A stretch of DNA of 64,000 nucleotides from Palleronia marisminoris (lineage in GTDB: Bacteria > Pseudomonadota > Alphaproteobacteria > Rhodobacterales > Rhodobacteraceae). The stretch is taken from assembly GCF_900172315.1 (NCBI RefSeq), contig NZ_FWFV01000002.1:124001-188000 (forward strand), given 5' to 3'. How positions within the stretch are numbered: position 1 is the first letter of the stretch; every line of letters begins with the position of its first letter. Of this stretch, positions 41,550 to 49,978 are shown piece by piece. A program made the translations under genes and the position numbers. The notes below the pieces were generated by a model. It saw only the letters and a list, made by a program, of their open reading frames with translations. It was not told the DNA's origin and ran no database searches.

Positions 41550-42644
41550 ATGCCTGACAAATCCTTTTCGGAAGACACTCTCGAGGCCAGTATCGGGAGC
41601 TTTCCCACCTCGATGGTGTTGAGCGACCCGCATCTTCCGGACAATCCGCTGGTTTTCGTCAACGGCGCCTTCGAGAAGCTCACGCTGTACCCCTCGGATG
41701 TCGTCATCGGCCGCAATTGCCGCTTCCTGCAATGCGACGACACCGATCCCGACACGGTTCGCGAACTGGGCGAGGCGATCGCGGCCGAGCGGGATGTGAG
41801 CGTCGACATCCTGAACCGCAAGGCCGATGGCTCGACCTTCTGGAACCGCCTCGTCGTGACCCCCGTGCGCGACGACATGGGCGACGTCCGGGTGTTCCTC
41901 GGCATCCTGACCGAGATCGACCACCCCGAGACGGGCAATGCCGCGGCGATCGATGACGAGAGCCGGCAGATGCTGCGCGAGTTGCAGCACCGGGTGAAGA
42001 ACCACCTCGCCATGGTCGTCAGCCTCGTCCGGCTGCACTCGCGACGCGAGGTGACCAAGGAATCCTTCGAGGCGCTCAGCCACCGCATCCAGAGCCTCGC
42101 GCTGCTCTACGAAGAGCTGTCGCCCCATGGTGCGGTGATGGGTGGCGCGCAGACGTTGGCGGGGGGCGCATATCTCAGCCGGGTCGCCAACACGATCGGC
42201 GGGCTGGAAGGCCGCACGGCCATCCGGTTGAACGTGCTCTGCGACGAGGTCGAGTTGAGCGTCGAGACCGGCGCCCGGCTTGGCATGATCCTGACCGAGT
42301 TCATCACCAACGCCTTCGAGCACGCCTTCAAGGGCCGCGACTCGGGGCTCGTCCAGGTGACCCTGACCCGGATGGAGGGCGACCATGTGCGCCTGCGTGT
42401 AGAGGATGACGGGATCGGCCTGCCCGATGGCTCGACCTGGCCCGACAACGCGCCCAGCCTCAGGAACCGCACGATCGAGGCGAAGGAGGCAGACGGAACG
42501 CTGGACACCCGCGGCAACAAGCGGGAATCCGGCGCCGGCGGCAGCATCGTGCGCGCGATGGTCACGCATATGAAGGGCGATCTGAACGTCACCAGTTCCG
42601 AGTCCGGCACGATCGTCACGCTCGACTTCCAAGCGGACGCCTGA
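41550..42644 (+). CDS. LOV-domain histidine kinase (HisKA_2/HWE type)
   Basis: A 364-residue cytoplasmic sensor. Residues about 18-123 form a LOV/PAS domain with the flavin-adduct motif GRNCRFLQ (Cys57) and flavin-contacting Asn89 and Asn99 in ILNRKADGSTFWN. The strand that normally carries FxGxQ reads FLGIL, so the conserved signalling Gln is Leu120. The kinase part starts with LQHRVKNHLAMV (phospho-acceptor His147) and has the N box LTEFITNAFEHAF and G box VEDDGIGLPDG. Blue-light input is expected. No response regulator is adjacent. Confidence 0.9.
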   Translation: MPDKSFSEDTLEASIGSFPTSMVLSDPHLPDNPLVFVNGAFEKLTLYPSDVVIGRNCRFLQCDDTDPDTVRELGEAIAAERDVSVDILNRKADGSTFWNRLVVTPVRDDMGDVRVFLGILTEIDHPETGNAAAIDDESRQMLRELQHRVKNHLAMVVSLVRLHSRREVTKESFEALSHRIQSLALLYEELSPHGAVMGGAQTLAGGAYLSRVANTIGGLEGRTAIRLNVLCDEVELSVETGARLGMILTEFITNAFEHAFKGRDSGLVQVTLTRMEGDHVRLRVEDDGIGLPDGSTWPDNAPSLRNRTIEAKEADGTLDTRGNKRESGAGGSIVRAMVTHMKGDLNVTSSESGTIVTLDFQADA

Positions 42645-42662
42645 TCCGCGCCCGAACGCCGG

Positions 42663-43439
42663 CTAGAGGCTGATCTCGCGCGGGGGCTCGGCCCTCAGCC
42701 GGAACTCGCGCAGCAGCGTCTCGACCTCGACCCCGCCATCGCGAGCCAGAGCGCGGAGGCCGAAATAGACGCGCGCCATCTCCTGGTAGTAGCTGGTGAA
42801 GGCGTAGTTCGTCGCCGCACCCGCCGCGGCCCCGATCACCGGCACCGCCTGCGCGGCCAGCTTCTGGCCCATGACCGTCGCCAGCCGCGGCGCGACCCGC
42901 GCGATCACCCCGTGGACCGCCGGACCCGATAGGGCGATGCGCGTCGTCAGGAAGGCCATGTCGGTCCCGTCGTCGCGCGATAGCGGCCCCGCGGCAGCGA
43001 AAACCTGCATGCATTGCGCCCGCACCACCGGGTCGGTCACGTCGAATCCCAGCTCGTCCGCGATCCCCTGGATGGCGCGCAGAAGCACCGTCGTCGTCAC
43101 CGGCAGTTCAGCCAGCGCGGTGGACAGGCCTCCGGCACCGCCGACAGCGCCCATGGCCGTCGCGGCCACGGTGTTCAGCCAGTCGGGCCGGTCCGCGACC
43201 CGCCCGCGCGAGAACTGCGCGGCGTCGAACGCGGTTTCCAGCGCGCGGCGCGTCGCCCGGTCGAGCCCCTGTCGCACTCCCATCGGTAGCCGGCCCAGCA
43301 GGTCGTCGGTCTGGCCGCCGATCATGCTGAGGACCTGCATCCCCACGCCGTCGGCGGTGCGGAAGCGCTTGGCGAGCCGGTCCAGCTCGGCGGACATCTC
43401 GGGCGAAATCTCGTCGTATTCGGCAGGTGTCGTTGTCAT
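42663..43439 (-). CDS. EcsC-family protein
   Basis: A 258-residue protein with the EcsC layout: a helical N-terminal part, a Gly/Ala-rich middle (TAMGAVGGAGGLSTALAELP, VTTTVLLRAIQGIADELG), and a C-terminal PVIGAAAGAATNYAFTSYY block. The middle segments are hydrophobic and may associate with membrane. Its function is unclear in all bacteria where it is found. The ATG overlaps the stop of the upstream GNAT gene (ATGA), so the two are cotranslated. Confidence 0.88.
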   Translation of the reverse strand: MTTTPAEYDEISPEMSAELDRLAKRFRTADGVGMQVLSMIGGQTDDLLGRLPMGVRQGLDRATRRALETAFDAAQFSRGRVADRPDWLNTVAATAMGAVGGAGGLSTALAELPVTTTVLLRAIQGIADELGFDVTDPVVRAQCMQVFAAAGPLSRDDGTDMAFLTTRIALSGPAVHGVIARVAPRLATVMGQKLAAQAVPVIGAAAGAATNYAFTSYYQEMARVYFGLRALARDGGVEVETLLREFRLRAEPPREISL

Positions 43440-43945
43440 GCTCGCATAGATGTGGCTTGCGCCGCGTCTTTCCAAGACGTCACGGGACCGGATATTCCGA
43501 CCCAGGCGTCGGGCACCAGATCGAGCCCCAGGACGCGGTCGGGATTCGTCGGCGGCGGCATCTCGACACCGTCCAGCCGTTCGAAGCCGAAGCGCCCGTA
43601 ATAGGGCGCGTCCCCCACCAGCATCACCCGCGCATGACCCAGACCCGCCGCACGGCCAAGGCTCGACTGGATGAGCAGCGCGCCCAGCCCCTCGCCCTGC
43701 CGCGTCGGGTGCACCGCCACGGGCCCCAGCAGAAGCGTCGGCGCGCCGCCGGCCCTCACCGGCCAATAGCGGATCGCGCCGCCCACTATTCCGGCCTCGT
43801 CACGCGCGACGAGGCACAGGGGCTTCACGGGCTTTACCCCGTCCCTCAGCCGATACGAGGACAGAAGCTCGCGCCCGGGCGCGAAGCTCAGGTCGTAGAG
43901 GGCTTCGACCTCCCACCAATCGTCCGGCCGCTCGACAGAGAGCAT
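43436..43945 (-). CDS. GNAT-family N-acetyltransferase
   Basis: A 169-residue acetyltransferase. The acetyl-CoA loop is in LLGPVAVHPTRQGEGLG (R/Q-x2-G-x-G/A type), followed by GHARVMLVGDAPYYGRFGFE, a form seen in YhbS-like N-acetyltransferases. The start at 43945 is chosen because GGGGGA sits 9 bases upstream; an ATG at 43954 is too close to it. The substrate is unknown. Overlaps the EcsC-like gene. Confidence 0.87.
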   Translation of the reverse strand: MLSVERPDDWWEVEALYDLSFAPGRELLSSYRLRDGVKPVKPLCLVARDEAGIVGGAIRYWPVRAGGAPTLLLGPVAVHPTRQGEGLGALLIQSSLGRAAGLGHARVMLVGDAPYYGRFGFERLDGVEMPPPTNPDRVLGLDLVPDAWVGISGPVTSWKDAAQATSMRA

Positions 43946-44018
43946 CGCGCGCATTCCCCCAAAGACTGGCGCGGCGCGTAGCACGACGCTACGTTCCCGG
44001 CAAACCAAAGGAGCCCTG

Positions 44019-44624
44019 ATGTTCTACCGCCCCGAGGATGGCCACGGCCTGCCCCACAACCCGTTCAGTGCCATCGTCGCCCCCCGCCCCATCGGCTGGA
44101 TATCGACCCGGGGCGCGGACGGATCCGAGAACCTCGCCCCCTATTCCTTCTTCAACGCGGTCGCCTACACGCCGCCGCAAGTCGTGTTCGCGTCCACTTC
44201 GGCCAAGCCCGACCGCGGCGACACGAAGGACACCGTCGCCAATATCCGCGAGACGGGGGCGTTCTGCTGCAACGTGGTCTCGGACGCGCTGAAGGAGGCG
44301 ATGAACGAAAGCTCGGGTCCCTGGGGGCGCGAAACGGACGAGTTCGCCCATACCGGCCTGACCAAGGCGCAATGCGAGACCATCGCCTGCCCCCGCGTCG
44401 CCGACGCGCCGGCCAACCTGGAATGCCGGATGACCCGGATCATCGCGCTCGAGGGGCAGAGCAACTTCCTGGTGATCGGCACCGTCACCGGCATCCACAT
44501 CCACGAGGACGCGCTGAAGGACGGCCGCTTCGACGTGCTGTCGTTCAACCCGGTCTCGCGCCTCGGCTACCGCGACTTCGCCAAGGTGACCGAGCTGTTC
44601 TCGATGCCCCGACCGGGCGAATGA
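44019..44624 (+). CDS. Flavin reductase-like FMN-binding protein
   Basis: A 201-residue protein of the flavin reductase-like split-barrel family. Motifs include NPFSAIVAPRPIGWISTRG and NLAPYSFFNAVAYTPPQVVF, which cradle FMN, and FLVIGTVTGIHIHEDAL later. Probably an NAD(P)H:FMN oxidoreductase or FMN-using oxygenase partner. AAAGGAG precedes the ATG. Divergent from the GNAT gene. Confidence 0.9.
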   Translation: MFYRPEDGHGLPHNPFSAIVAPRPIGWISTRGADGSENLAPYSFFNAVAYTPPQVVFASTSAKPDRGDTKDTVANIRETGAFCCNVVSDALKEAMNESSGPWGRETDEFAHTGLTKAQCETIACPRVADAPANLECRMTRIIALEGQSNFLVIGTVTGIHIHEDALKDGRFDVLSFNPVSRLGYRDFAKVTELFSMPRPGE

Positions 44625-44660
44625 CCAAAGGGCGGGACCGACATCGCGGCCCCGCCCCAT

Positions 44661-44711
44661 CTTCATCCTGCCGAAAACACTCTCGGAGGTCCGGGGGCGC
44701 AAGGCCCCCGG
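44661..44711 (+). repeat. Copy 2 of a 51-base intergenic hairpin repeat
   Basis: Same element as at 32809-32859 but in plus orientation: CTTCATCCTGC at the start, a central ACTCTCGG-GGTCCGGGGGC block and the stem ending GCCCCCGG. It sits between the converging flavin reductase and CpdB-like genes. A second, shorter inverted repeat GGGCGGG / CCCGCCC (44630-44657) lies just before it; together they probably terminate both genes. Confidence 0.7.
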
Positions 44712-44717
44712 CCATGG

Positions 44718-46676
44718 TCACAGCGCGATGCGGTAGCGGAAGAAGCCCTCCTGGGCCTCGCCCATCGGCTCGATGGTCACGCCCTCGACCTGGTCGGCAT
44801 AGCGCACGCCCAGGGGGCCGGTGTCGAACAGCACCGTCGTCCCCTCGAGCGGCGCGAAGGTCCAGTTGGCGTCGGCCGAGGGCGAGACCGTCCCCTGCTC
44901 GACGATGTAGCGCACGATCACGTCGCGGTTGGTGTCGGGCGCCTCGAAGATGGTGGTCGAGCCGTCGGCGCCGGGGAAGCTGCCGCCGCCGCCCGCGCGG
45001 TAGTTGTTCGTCGCGACGATGAATTCCTGGTCCTCGTCGATCGGCGCGCCCTCGAAGGTGAGGTTCTTGATGCGGTTGGCGTCCGGGTTCACCACCTCGC
45101 CCTCGCTCCCGTATTTCGAGGGCTCGCTGAGGTCGATCTGGTATTCCACCCCGTCGATCACGTCGAAATTGTAGGACGGGAAGTCGGGATTCAGAAGCTG
45201 CTGGTCCTGCTCGCCCGGCGTGACCTGGTTGAACATCCCCGCGCTGCGCTCGAGCCATTCGCGCACCGTCGCGCCGTCGATCTTCACCGCGCGAACCGTG
45301 TTCGGGTAGAGATACAGGTCGGCCACGTTCTTGATGGCGATATCGCCGGGTTCGACGTCGGTGTAGTAGTCCGGCCCGCCCCGGCCGCCGGCCTTGAAGG
45401 GCGCTGCGGCCGAAAGGATCGGCAGGCCCTCGTGCTCGGTGCCGGCCAGCATCTGCTCGATATACCAGGTCTGCGCGTTCGATACGATCTGCACCGACGG
45501 GTCATCCGCGACCAGTGCGAAGTAGCTGTGGAGCGGCGCGTCCGTCTTGCCCACCGCGCGGCGCACGTAGTCGAGCGTCGCCTGGTGGTCGTCCTCGGTC
45601 GCGTCGAGCACCGGCTGGACGCTTTCCACCGTCGGCTCGACCGAGCGATCCTCGCCGCGCAGGTAGATCGGGCGCGCCTCGACCTCGGCGCCGGCGATGG
45701 TCCAGCCGGCATCCGTCCGTTCCAGCATCAGGTCGATCAGACCCATATGCGAGCCCCAGAAGCCCGCCATGACCGCCGGCTTGCCCTGGATCGTGCCGGC
45801 TTCGGCATCGACGCCCTCGGTGCCCTCGTAGTCAGGGCCGGGGAAGACGCGGTGGTGGTGGCCGGTCAGGATCACGTCGATCCCCTCGACCGCCGCGAGC
45901 GGGATCGCAGCGTTTTCCATCATCGGCTCGTACTCGGCCGCGCCGATGCCGGTATGGGCCATCGCCACGATGATGTCGGCGCCCTCGGCCTTCATCTGGG
46001 GGACGTATGCCTCGGCGGTCTCGACGATGTCGCGGACCTCGACCTTGCCGTCGAGGTGGCTGCGGTCCCACTGCAGGATCTGCGGCGGCACGAAGCCGAT
46101 GAGCCCGACGCGGACAGGGTGCGTCTCGCCCGCACCGTCCGTGACCACCGTATCGAGGATGACGTAAGGCGGCACCAGCGTCTCGTCATCGGTGGGGGTG
46201 TCGCCCAGCTGCGTGGCGACGTTCGCCGTGACGACGGGGAAGTTCGCGCCCGCGACGGCCGACAGAAGGAACGGCAGGCCGTAGTTGAACTCGTGGTTGC
46301 CCAGCGTCGCGGCGTCGTAGCCCAGCGTATTCATCGCCTCGATGACCGGGTGCATCTGGCCGTCTTCCATCCCGCGCTCGTAGGCGACCCAGTCGCCCAT
46401 CGGGTTGCCCTGCAGGAAGTCACCGTTGTCCAGCAGCAGCGCGTTCGTCGCCTCGGACCGGACGCCCTCGATCAGGGCGGCGGTGCGCGCAAGGCCCGCG
46501 GTGTCGATGGCCTCGTCCGCGTAGTAGTCGTAGGGCCAGACATGGACGTGTATGTCCGTGGTTTCCATCAGTCGCAGATGCGCCTGGTTCGCCTGCGCCC
46601 GGACCGAGAACGGGTGCAGCGCGGCAGCCGCGCCCGAGGCGGCAAGGAAGGAACGGCGGGACAGTCGGATGGTCAT
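44718..46676 (-). CDS. cpdB: 2',3'-cyclic-nucleotide 2'-phosphodiesterase / 3'-nucleotidase, Tat-exported
   Basis: A 652-residue periplasmic calcineurin-like phosphoesterase. The N terminus has a twin-arginine signal (SRRSFLAASG) with cleavage near VRA-Q. Metal motifs are TTDIHVHVWPYDYY, DNGDFLQGNPMGDW, LGNHEFNYGLPF, AMAHTGIG and LTGHHHRVFPGPD. The C-terminal 5'-nucleotidase domain includes TVRAVKIDGATVREWLE and YQIDLSEPSKY, of the CpdB branch (RIKNLTFEGAPIDEDQEF). It degrades nucleotides for phosphate and nucleoside uptake, so it may work with the alkaline phosphatase at the start of the window. Confidence 0.93.
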   Translation of the reverse strand: MTIRLSRRSFLAASGAAAALHPFSVRAQANQAHLRLMETTDIHVHVWPYDYYADEAIDTAGLARTAALIEGVRSEATNALLLDNGDFLQGNPMGDWVAYERGMEDGQMHPVIEAMNTLGYDAATLGNHEFNYGLPFLLSAVAGANFPVVTANVATQLGDTPTDDETLVPPYVILDTVVTDGAGETHPVRVGLIGFVPPQILQWDRSHLDGKVEVRDIVETAEAYVPQMKAEGADIIVAMAHTGIGAAEYEPMMENAAIPLAAVEGIDVILTGHHHRVFPGPDYEGTEGVDAEAGTIQGKPAVMAGFWGSHMGLIDLMLERTDAGWTIAGAEVEARPIYLRGEDRSVEPTVESVQPVLDATEDDHQATLDYVRRAVGKTDAPLHSYFALVADDPSVQIVSNAQTWYIEQMLAGTEHEGLPILSAAAPFKAGGRGGPDYYTDVEPGDIAIKNVADLYLYPNTVRAVKIDGATVREWLERSAGMFNQVTPGEQDQQLLNPDFPSYNFDVIDGVEYQIDLSEPSKYGSEGEVVNPDANRIKNLTFEGAPIDEDQEFIVATNNYRAGGGGSFPGADGSTTIFEAPDTNRDVIVRYIVEQGTVSPSADANWTFAPLEGTTVLFDTGPLGVRYADQVEGVTIEPMGEAQEGFFRYRIAL

Positions 46677-46755
46677 CGTGGAACTCCTTTCACGCGGGGC
46701 CGCTTTCTACGGTGCCACCCATGACGCCGCTGTGACAGAGCAAAACGGAGACCCC

Positions 46756-47757
46756 ATGAAAGCGATACGCTGCGTCGCCCCCGGCGGCCTCGACCACCTG
46801 ACCCACACCGACATCCCCGACGCGCCCGATCCCGGGCCGGGCGAGATCCGCGTCCGCCTGCGCGCCTCGTCCCTGAACTTCCACGATTACGGGATCGCAG
46901 CGGGGATCATGCCGACCGAGGACGGCCGCATCCCCATGGCCGACGGCGCCGGAGAGGTCGAGGCCGCGGGCGACGGCGCCCCCTTCGCGGTCGGGGACCA
47001 CGTGGTGTCGACCTTCTTCCCCGACTGGGCCGATGGCCCACCACCCATCGCGGATTTCTCGACCACGCCGGGCGACGGCGTCGACGGCTACGCCCGCGAA
47101 TACGTCACCCGCCCGGCGCGCTACTTCACCAAGGCGCCCGAGGGCTGGTCGCACCAGGAAGCCGCCACGATCACCACCGCCGGGCTGACCGCGTGGCGTG
47201 CGCTCGTCGTGGATGGCGGGCTGAAGGCGGGCGACGACGTGCTGGTGCTGGGCACCGGCGGCGTGTCGATCTACGCGCTGCAGATCGCCCGCGCCATGGG
47301 CGCCCGGGTCTTCGCGACCTCGTCCTCTGACGACAAGCGCGCCCGCCTCGAGGAGCTGGGCGCCACGGCCACCGTCAACTACAGGACGACCGAGAACTGG
47401 GGCGCCGAAATCGCGCGCCTGTCGGGCGGCGGCGTCGATCACGTGATCGAGGTTGGCGGCCCCGCGACGCTGGCTCAGTCCATCCAGGCTTGCCGGATCG
47501 GCGGCCACATGGCGCTGATCGGGGTGCTGACCGGCCGGTCCGGAGAGATTCCGACCGCCGCGATGATGGCAAAGCATCAGCGCCTGCAGGGGCTCATCGT
47601 CGGCTCGCACGCCATGCAGCGCGACATGGTCCGCGGAATGGAGGTCACCGGCATCCGCCCCGCGATCGACCGCACCTTCGCGCTAGCCGAACTCGCCGAC
47701 GCCTTCCGCCACGAGGAGTCCGGCGCGCATTTCGGCAAGATCTGCGTGTCCATCTGA
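46756..47757 (+). CDS. Zinc-free MDR-family NAD(P)-dependent alcohol dehydrogenase / quinone reductase
   Basis: A 333-residue medium-chain dehydrogenase. The N-terminal GroES-like domain has SLNFHDYGIAAG in place of a zinc site, and IPMADGAGEVEAAGDG. The cofactor domain has the motif VLGTGGVSIYALQIARAMG, and a following SSSDDKRARLEELGA typical of NADPH users. Relatives reduce quinones or enones. Starts at 46756 with GGAG upstream, divergent from the CpdB-like gene. Confidence 0.9.
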   Translation: MKAIRCVAPGGLDHLTHTDIPDAPDPGPGEIRVRLRASSLNFHDYGIAAGIMPTEDGRIPMADGAGEVEAAGDGAPFAVGDHVVSTFFPDWADGPPPIADFSTTPGDGVDGYAREYVTRPARYFTKAPEGWSHQEAATITTAGLTAWRALVVDGGLKAGDDVLVLGTGGVSIYALQIARAMGARVFATSSSDDKRARLEELGATATVNYRTTENWGAEIARLSGGGVDHVIEVGGPATLAQSIQACRIGGHMALIGVLTGRSGEIPTAAMMAKHQRLQGLIVGSHAMQRDMVRGMEVTGIRPAIDRTFALAELADAFRHEESGAHFGKICVSI

Positions 47758-47829
47758 GGCGCCGCGATCGCCCCTTTTCCTTCGGACGAAGCAACGCCAT
47801 GCTCCGCCGCAACCGGACAGGGGGCGCAT

Positions 47830-48699
47830 ATGAGCAGAATCGCGATCATCGGCGGATCGGGCATCTACGACATGGACGGGTTGGAAGACCCGCGCTGGCA
47901 GCAGATCGAGACTCCGTGGGGCGACCCGTCGGACAAGATCCTGACCGGCCGGCTCGGCCAGACCGAGATGGCGTTCCTGCCCCGCCACGGCCGAGGGCAC
48001 ATCCATTCGCCGACCACGGTTCCCTACCGCGCCAATATCGACGCGCTAAAGCGGCTGGGGGTGACGGACGTCATCGCGATCTCGGCCTGCGGGTCGTTCC
48101 GCGAAGAGATGGCGCCCGGCGATTTCGTGCTGGTCGACCAGTTCATCGACCGGACCTTCGCGCGGGAAAAGTCGTTCTTCGGCACCGGGTGCGTCGCCCA
48201 TGTCTCGGTCGCGCACCCGGTCTGCGAGCGCCTGCGGGACGCGGTGAAAGCCTCGGCCTCGGAGGATATCACCCTGCATGACGGCGGCACCTACCTGTGC
48301 ATGGAGGGGCCGCAATTCTCGACCGCGGCGGAATCCAAGCTCTACCGGGACGTCTGGAACTGCGACGTGATCGGCATGACGAACATGCCCGAAGCCAAGC
48401 TCGCGCGCGAGGCCGAGCTTTGCTACGCAGCGGTCGCCATGATCACCGATTACGACAGCTGGCACCCCGAGCACGGCTCGGTCGACATCACCGACATCAT
48501 CGCAACCCTGCAGGGCAACGCCGACAAGGCGCGCGCACTGGTTCGGGGCCTGGCCTCGGCGCTGGAGGGCGCGCACCCGGATTGCCCCCGTGGCTGCGAC
48601 CGCGCGCTGGAGCATGCGATCATGACCGCGCCCGACCAGCGCGATCCCGCCCTCGTCGCGAAGCTCGACTCGGTGGCGGGGCGGGTGCTGGGCACCTGA
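47830..48699 (+). CDS. mtnP: S-methyl-5'-thioadenosine phosphorylase
   Basis: A 289-residue enzyme splitting methylthioadenosine with phosphate into adenine and methylthioribose-1-phosphate. Seen are [35 protein letters not shown] (phosphate and substrate His), and [18 protein letters not shown] followed by [16 protein letters not shown]. The Asp-x-Asp substrate switch region (ITDYDSW) fits MTA specificity. The apt gene follows by 64 bases, and Apt consumes the adenine released. Confidence 0.95.
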   Translation: MSRIAIIGGSGIYDMDGLEDPRWQQIETPWGDPSDKILTGRLGQTEMAFLPRHGRGHIHSPTTVPYRANIDALKRLGVTDVIAISACGSFREEMAPGDFVLVDQFIDRTFAREKSFFGTGCVAHVSVAHPVCERLRDAVKASASEDITLHDGGTYLCMEGPQFSTAAESKLYRDVWNCDVIGMTNMPEAKLAREAELCYAAVAMITDYDSWHPEHGSVDITDIIATLQGNADKARALVRGLASALEGAHPDCPRGCDRALEHAIMTAPDQRDPALVAKLDSVAGRVLGT

Positions 48700-48763
48700 G
48701 TGCTTGGCGCGGGTCGGACCATGCGCTAGGTCCGCCTCCGGACCATGCCGCCCGGAGAGCCCG

Positions 48764-49303
48764 ATGAGCCAGAAGAAGACCGTCCGCGACTATATCCGGA
48801 CGATCCCCGATTTTCCGAAGCCCGGCATCATGTTCCGGGACGTGACGACCCTGTTCGCCGATCCGCGGGGGTTCCGCATCTGCATCGACCAGCTGCTGGA
48901 CCCCTTCGCCGATCAGCGGTTCGACAAGGTGGCGGCGCTGGAATCGCGCGGCTTCATCATGGGCGGCGCCATCGCGCACCAGCTGAACGTGGGCTTCGTG
49001 CCGATCCGCAAGAAGGGAAAGCTGCCCGGCGCCACGATCAGCGAGGAGTACCTGCTGGAATACGGCGAGGCCACGATGGAGGTCCACGACAACGCCTTCA
49101 CGCCGGGCGAGCGCGTGCTTCTGGTAGATGACCTGTTGGCCACCGGCGGCACCGCCGGTGCGGGGGTGAAGCTGTGCGAGCGGCTGGGCGCCAGGATCGT
49201 CGGCTGCGCCTTTATCATCGACCTGCCAGACTTGGGCGGCCGCAAGCGGCTGGAAGAGATGGGCCTCAGGGTCGAGTCGCTCTGTTCGTTCGAGGGCGAT
49301 TGA
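48764..49303 (+). CDS. apt: Adenine phosphoribosyltransferase
   Basis: A 179-residue enzyme making AMP from adenine and PRPP. It contains [18 protein letters not shown] at the N terminus, [15 protein letters not shown], and the PRPP motif [17 protein letters not shown] near residue 124-140. GGAGAG precedes the ATG at 48764. It follows mtnP on the same strand, forming an adenine salvage pair. Confidence 0.96.
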   Translation: MSQKKTVRDYIRTIPDFPKPGIMFRDVTTLFADPRGFRICIDQLLDPFADQRFDKVAALESRGFIMGGAIAHQLNVGFVPIRKKGKLPGATISEEYLLEYGEATMEVHDNAFTPGERVLLVDDLLATGGTAGAGVKLCERLGARIVGCAFIIDLPDLGGRKRLEEMGLRVESLCSFEGD

Positions 49304-49306
49304 GCC

Positions 49307-49978
49307 ATGCGCATCGGCCTTCTCCAATGCGGCGCGATCTTGGAGCCCCTCGCCAAGCAGCACGGGGATTATCCACAGCTTTATGCACAGCTTGTCGGAC
49401 CCGGTTTCGACTGGAGCGTGTTCCGCGTCTTCGAGGGTGACGTGCCAGACGACCCCGAGCTTTGCGACGGCTGGCTGGTGTCCGGCTCGCGTCACGGCGC
49501 CTACGAGGGGCATGACTGGATCGAGCCGCTGGAGGCGCTGATCCGTGACATTCACGGGCGGCGGCCGCTGGTCGGTATCTGCTTCGGCCACCAGGTCGTG
49601 GCTCAGGCCCTGGGCGGCCAGGTCGAGAAGTTCGCCGGCGGCTGGTCGGTAGGGCGGCGCGCCTATGACTGGCAGGGCGAGATCGTTCACCTGAACGCCT
49701 GGCACCAGGACCAGGTGATCCGCCCGCCAGAGGGGTTCGAGACGATCATGACCAACGACTTCACCACCCATGCCGGGCTGTCCTGCGGGAAAACCCTGAC
49801 GATTCAACCGCATCCCGAGTTCGACGCGGGCTTCATCGCCGGCCTGATGGACCAGGTGGGCCGTGGCACCGTGCCCGAGCCCCTACTCGCCGAGGCCGAG
49901 GCCACCCTGCCCCAGCCGACCGACAACGCCATGACCGGCGCGCGCCTCGCCACCTTCTTCCGGGACAATGCCCGATGA
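49307..49978 (+). CDS. Class I glutamine amidotransferase (GuaA-type domain)
   Basis: A 223-residue stand-alone glutamine amidotransferase. The nucleophile elbow is GICFGHQ with Cys92, and the His-Glu partners are in IQPHPEFD (about 169 and 171). It lies 3 bases after apt and overlaps the downstream glutamine synthetase-like gene by 4 bases (ATGA). That pairing suggests cleavage of gamma-glutamyl compounds made by the synthetase, or release of glutamine nitrogen; PuuD-like activity is possible but its sequence is closer to GuaA-type domains. Confidence 0.85.
   Translation: MRIGLLQCGAILEPLAKQHGDYPQLYAQLVGPGFDWSVFRVFEGDVPDDPELCDGWLVSGSRHGAYEGHDWIEPLEALIRDIHGRRPLVGICFGHQVVAQALGGQVEKFAGGWSVGRRAYDWQGEIVHLNAWHQDQVIRPPEGFETIMTNDFTTHAGLSCGKTLTIQPHPEFDAGFIAGLMDQVGRGTVPEPLLAEAEATLPQPTDNAMTGARLATFFRDNAR

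Noticed and set aside
47760-47829. SAM- or purine-sensing riboswitch before mtnP or apt
   Set aside because: The gaps are only about 70 and 64 bases and show no conserved SAM-II or purine core.
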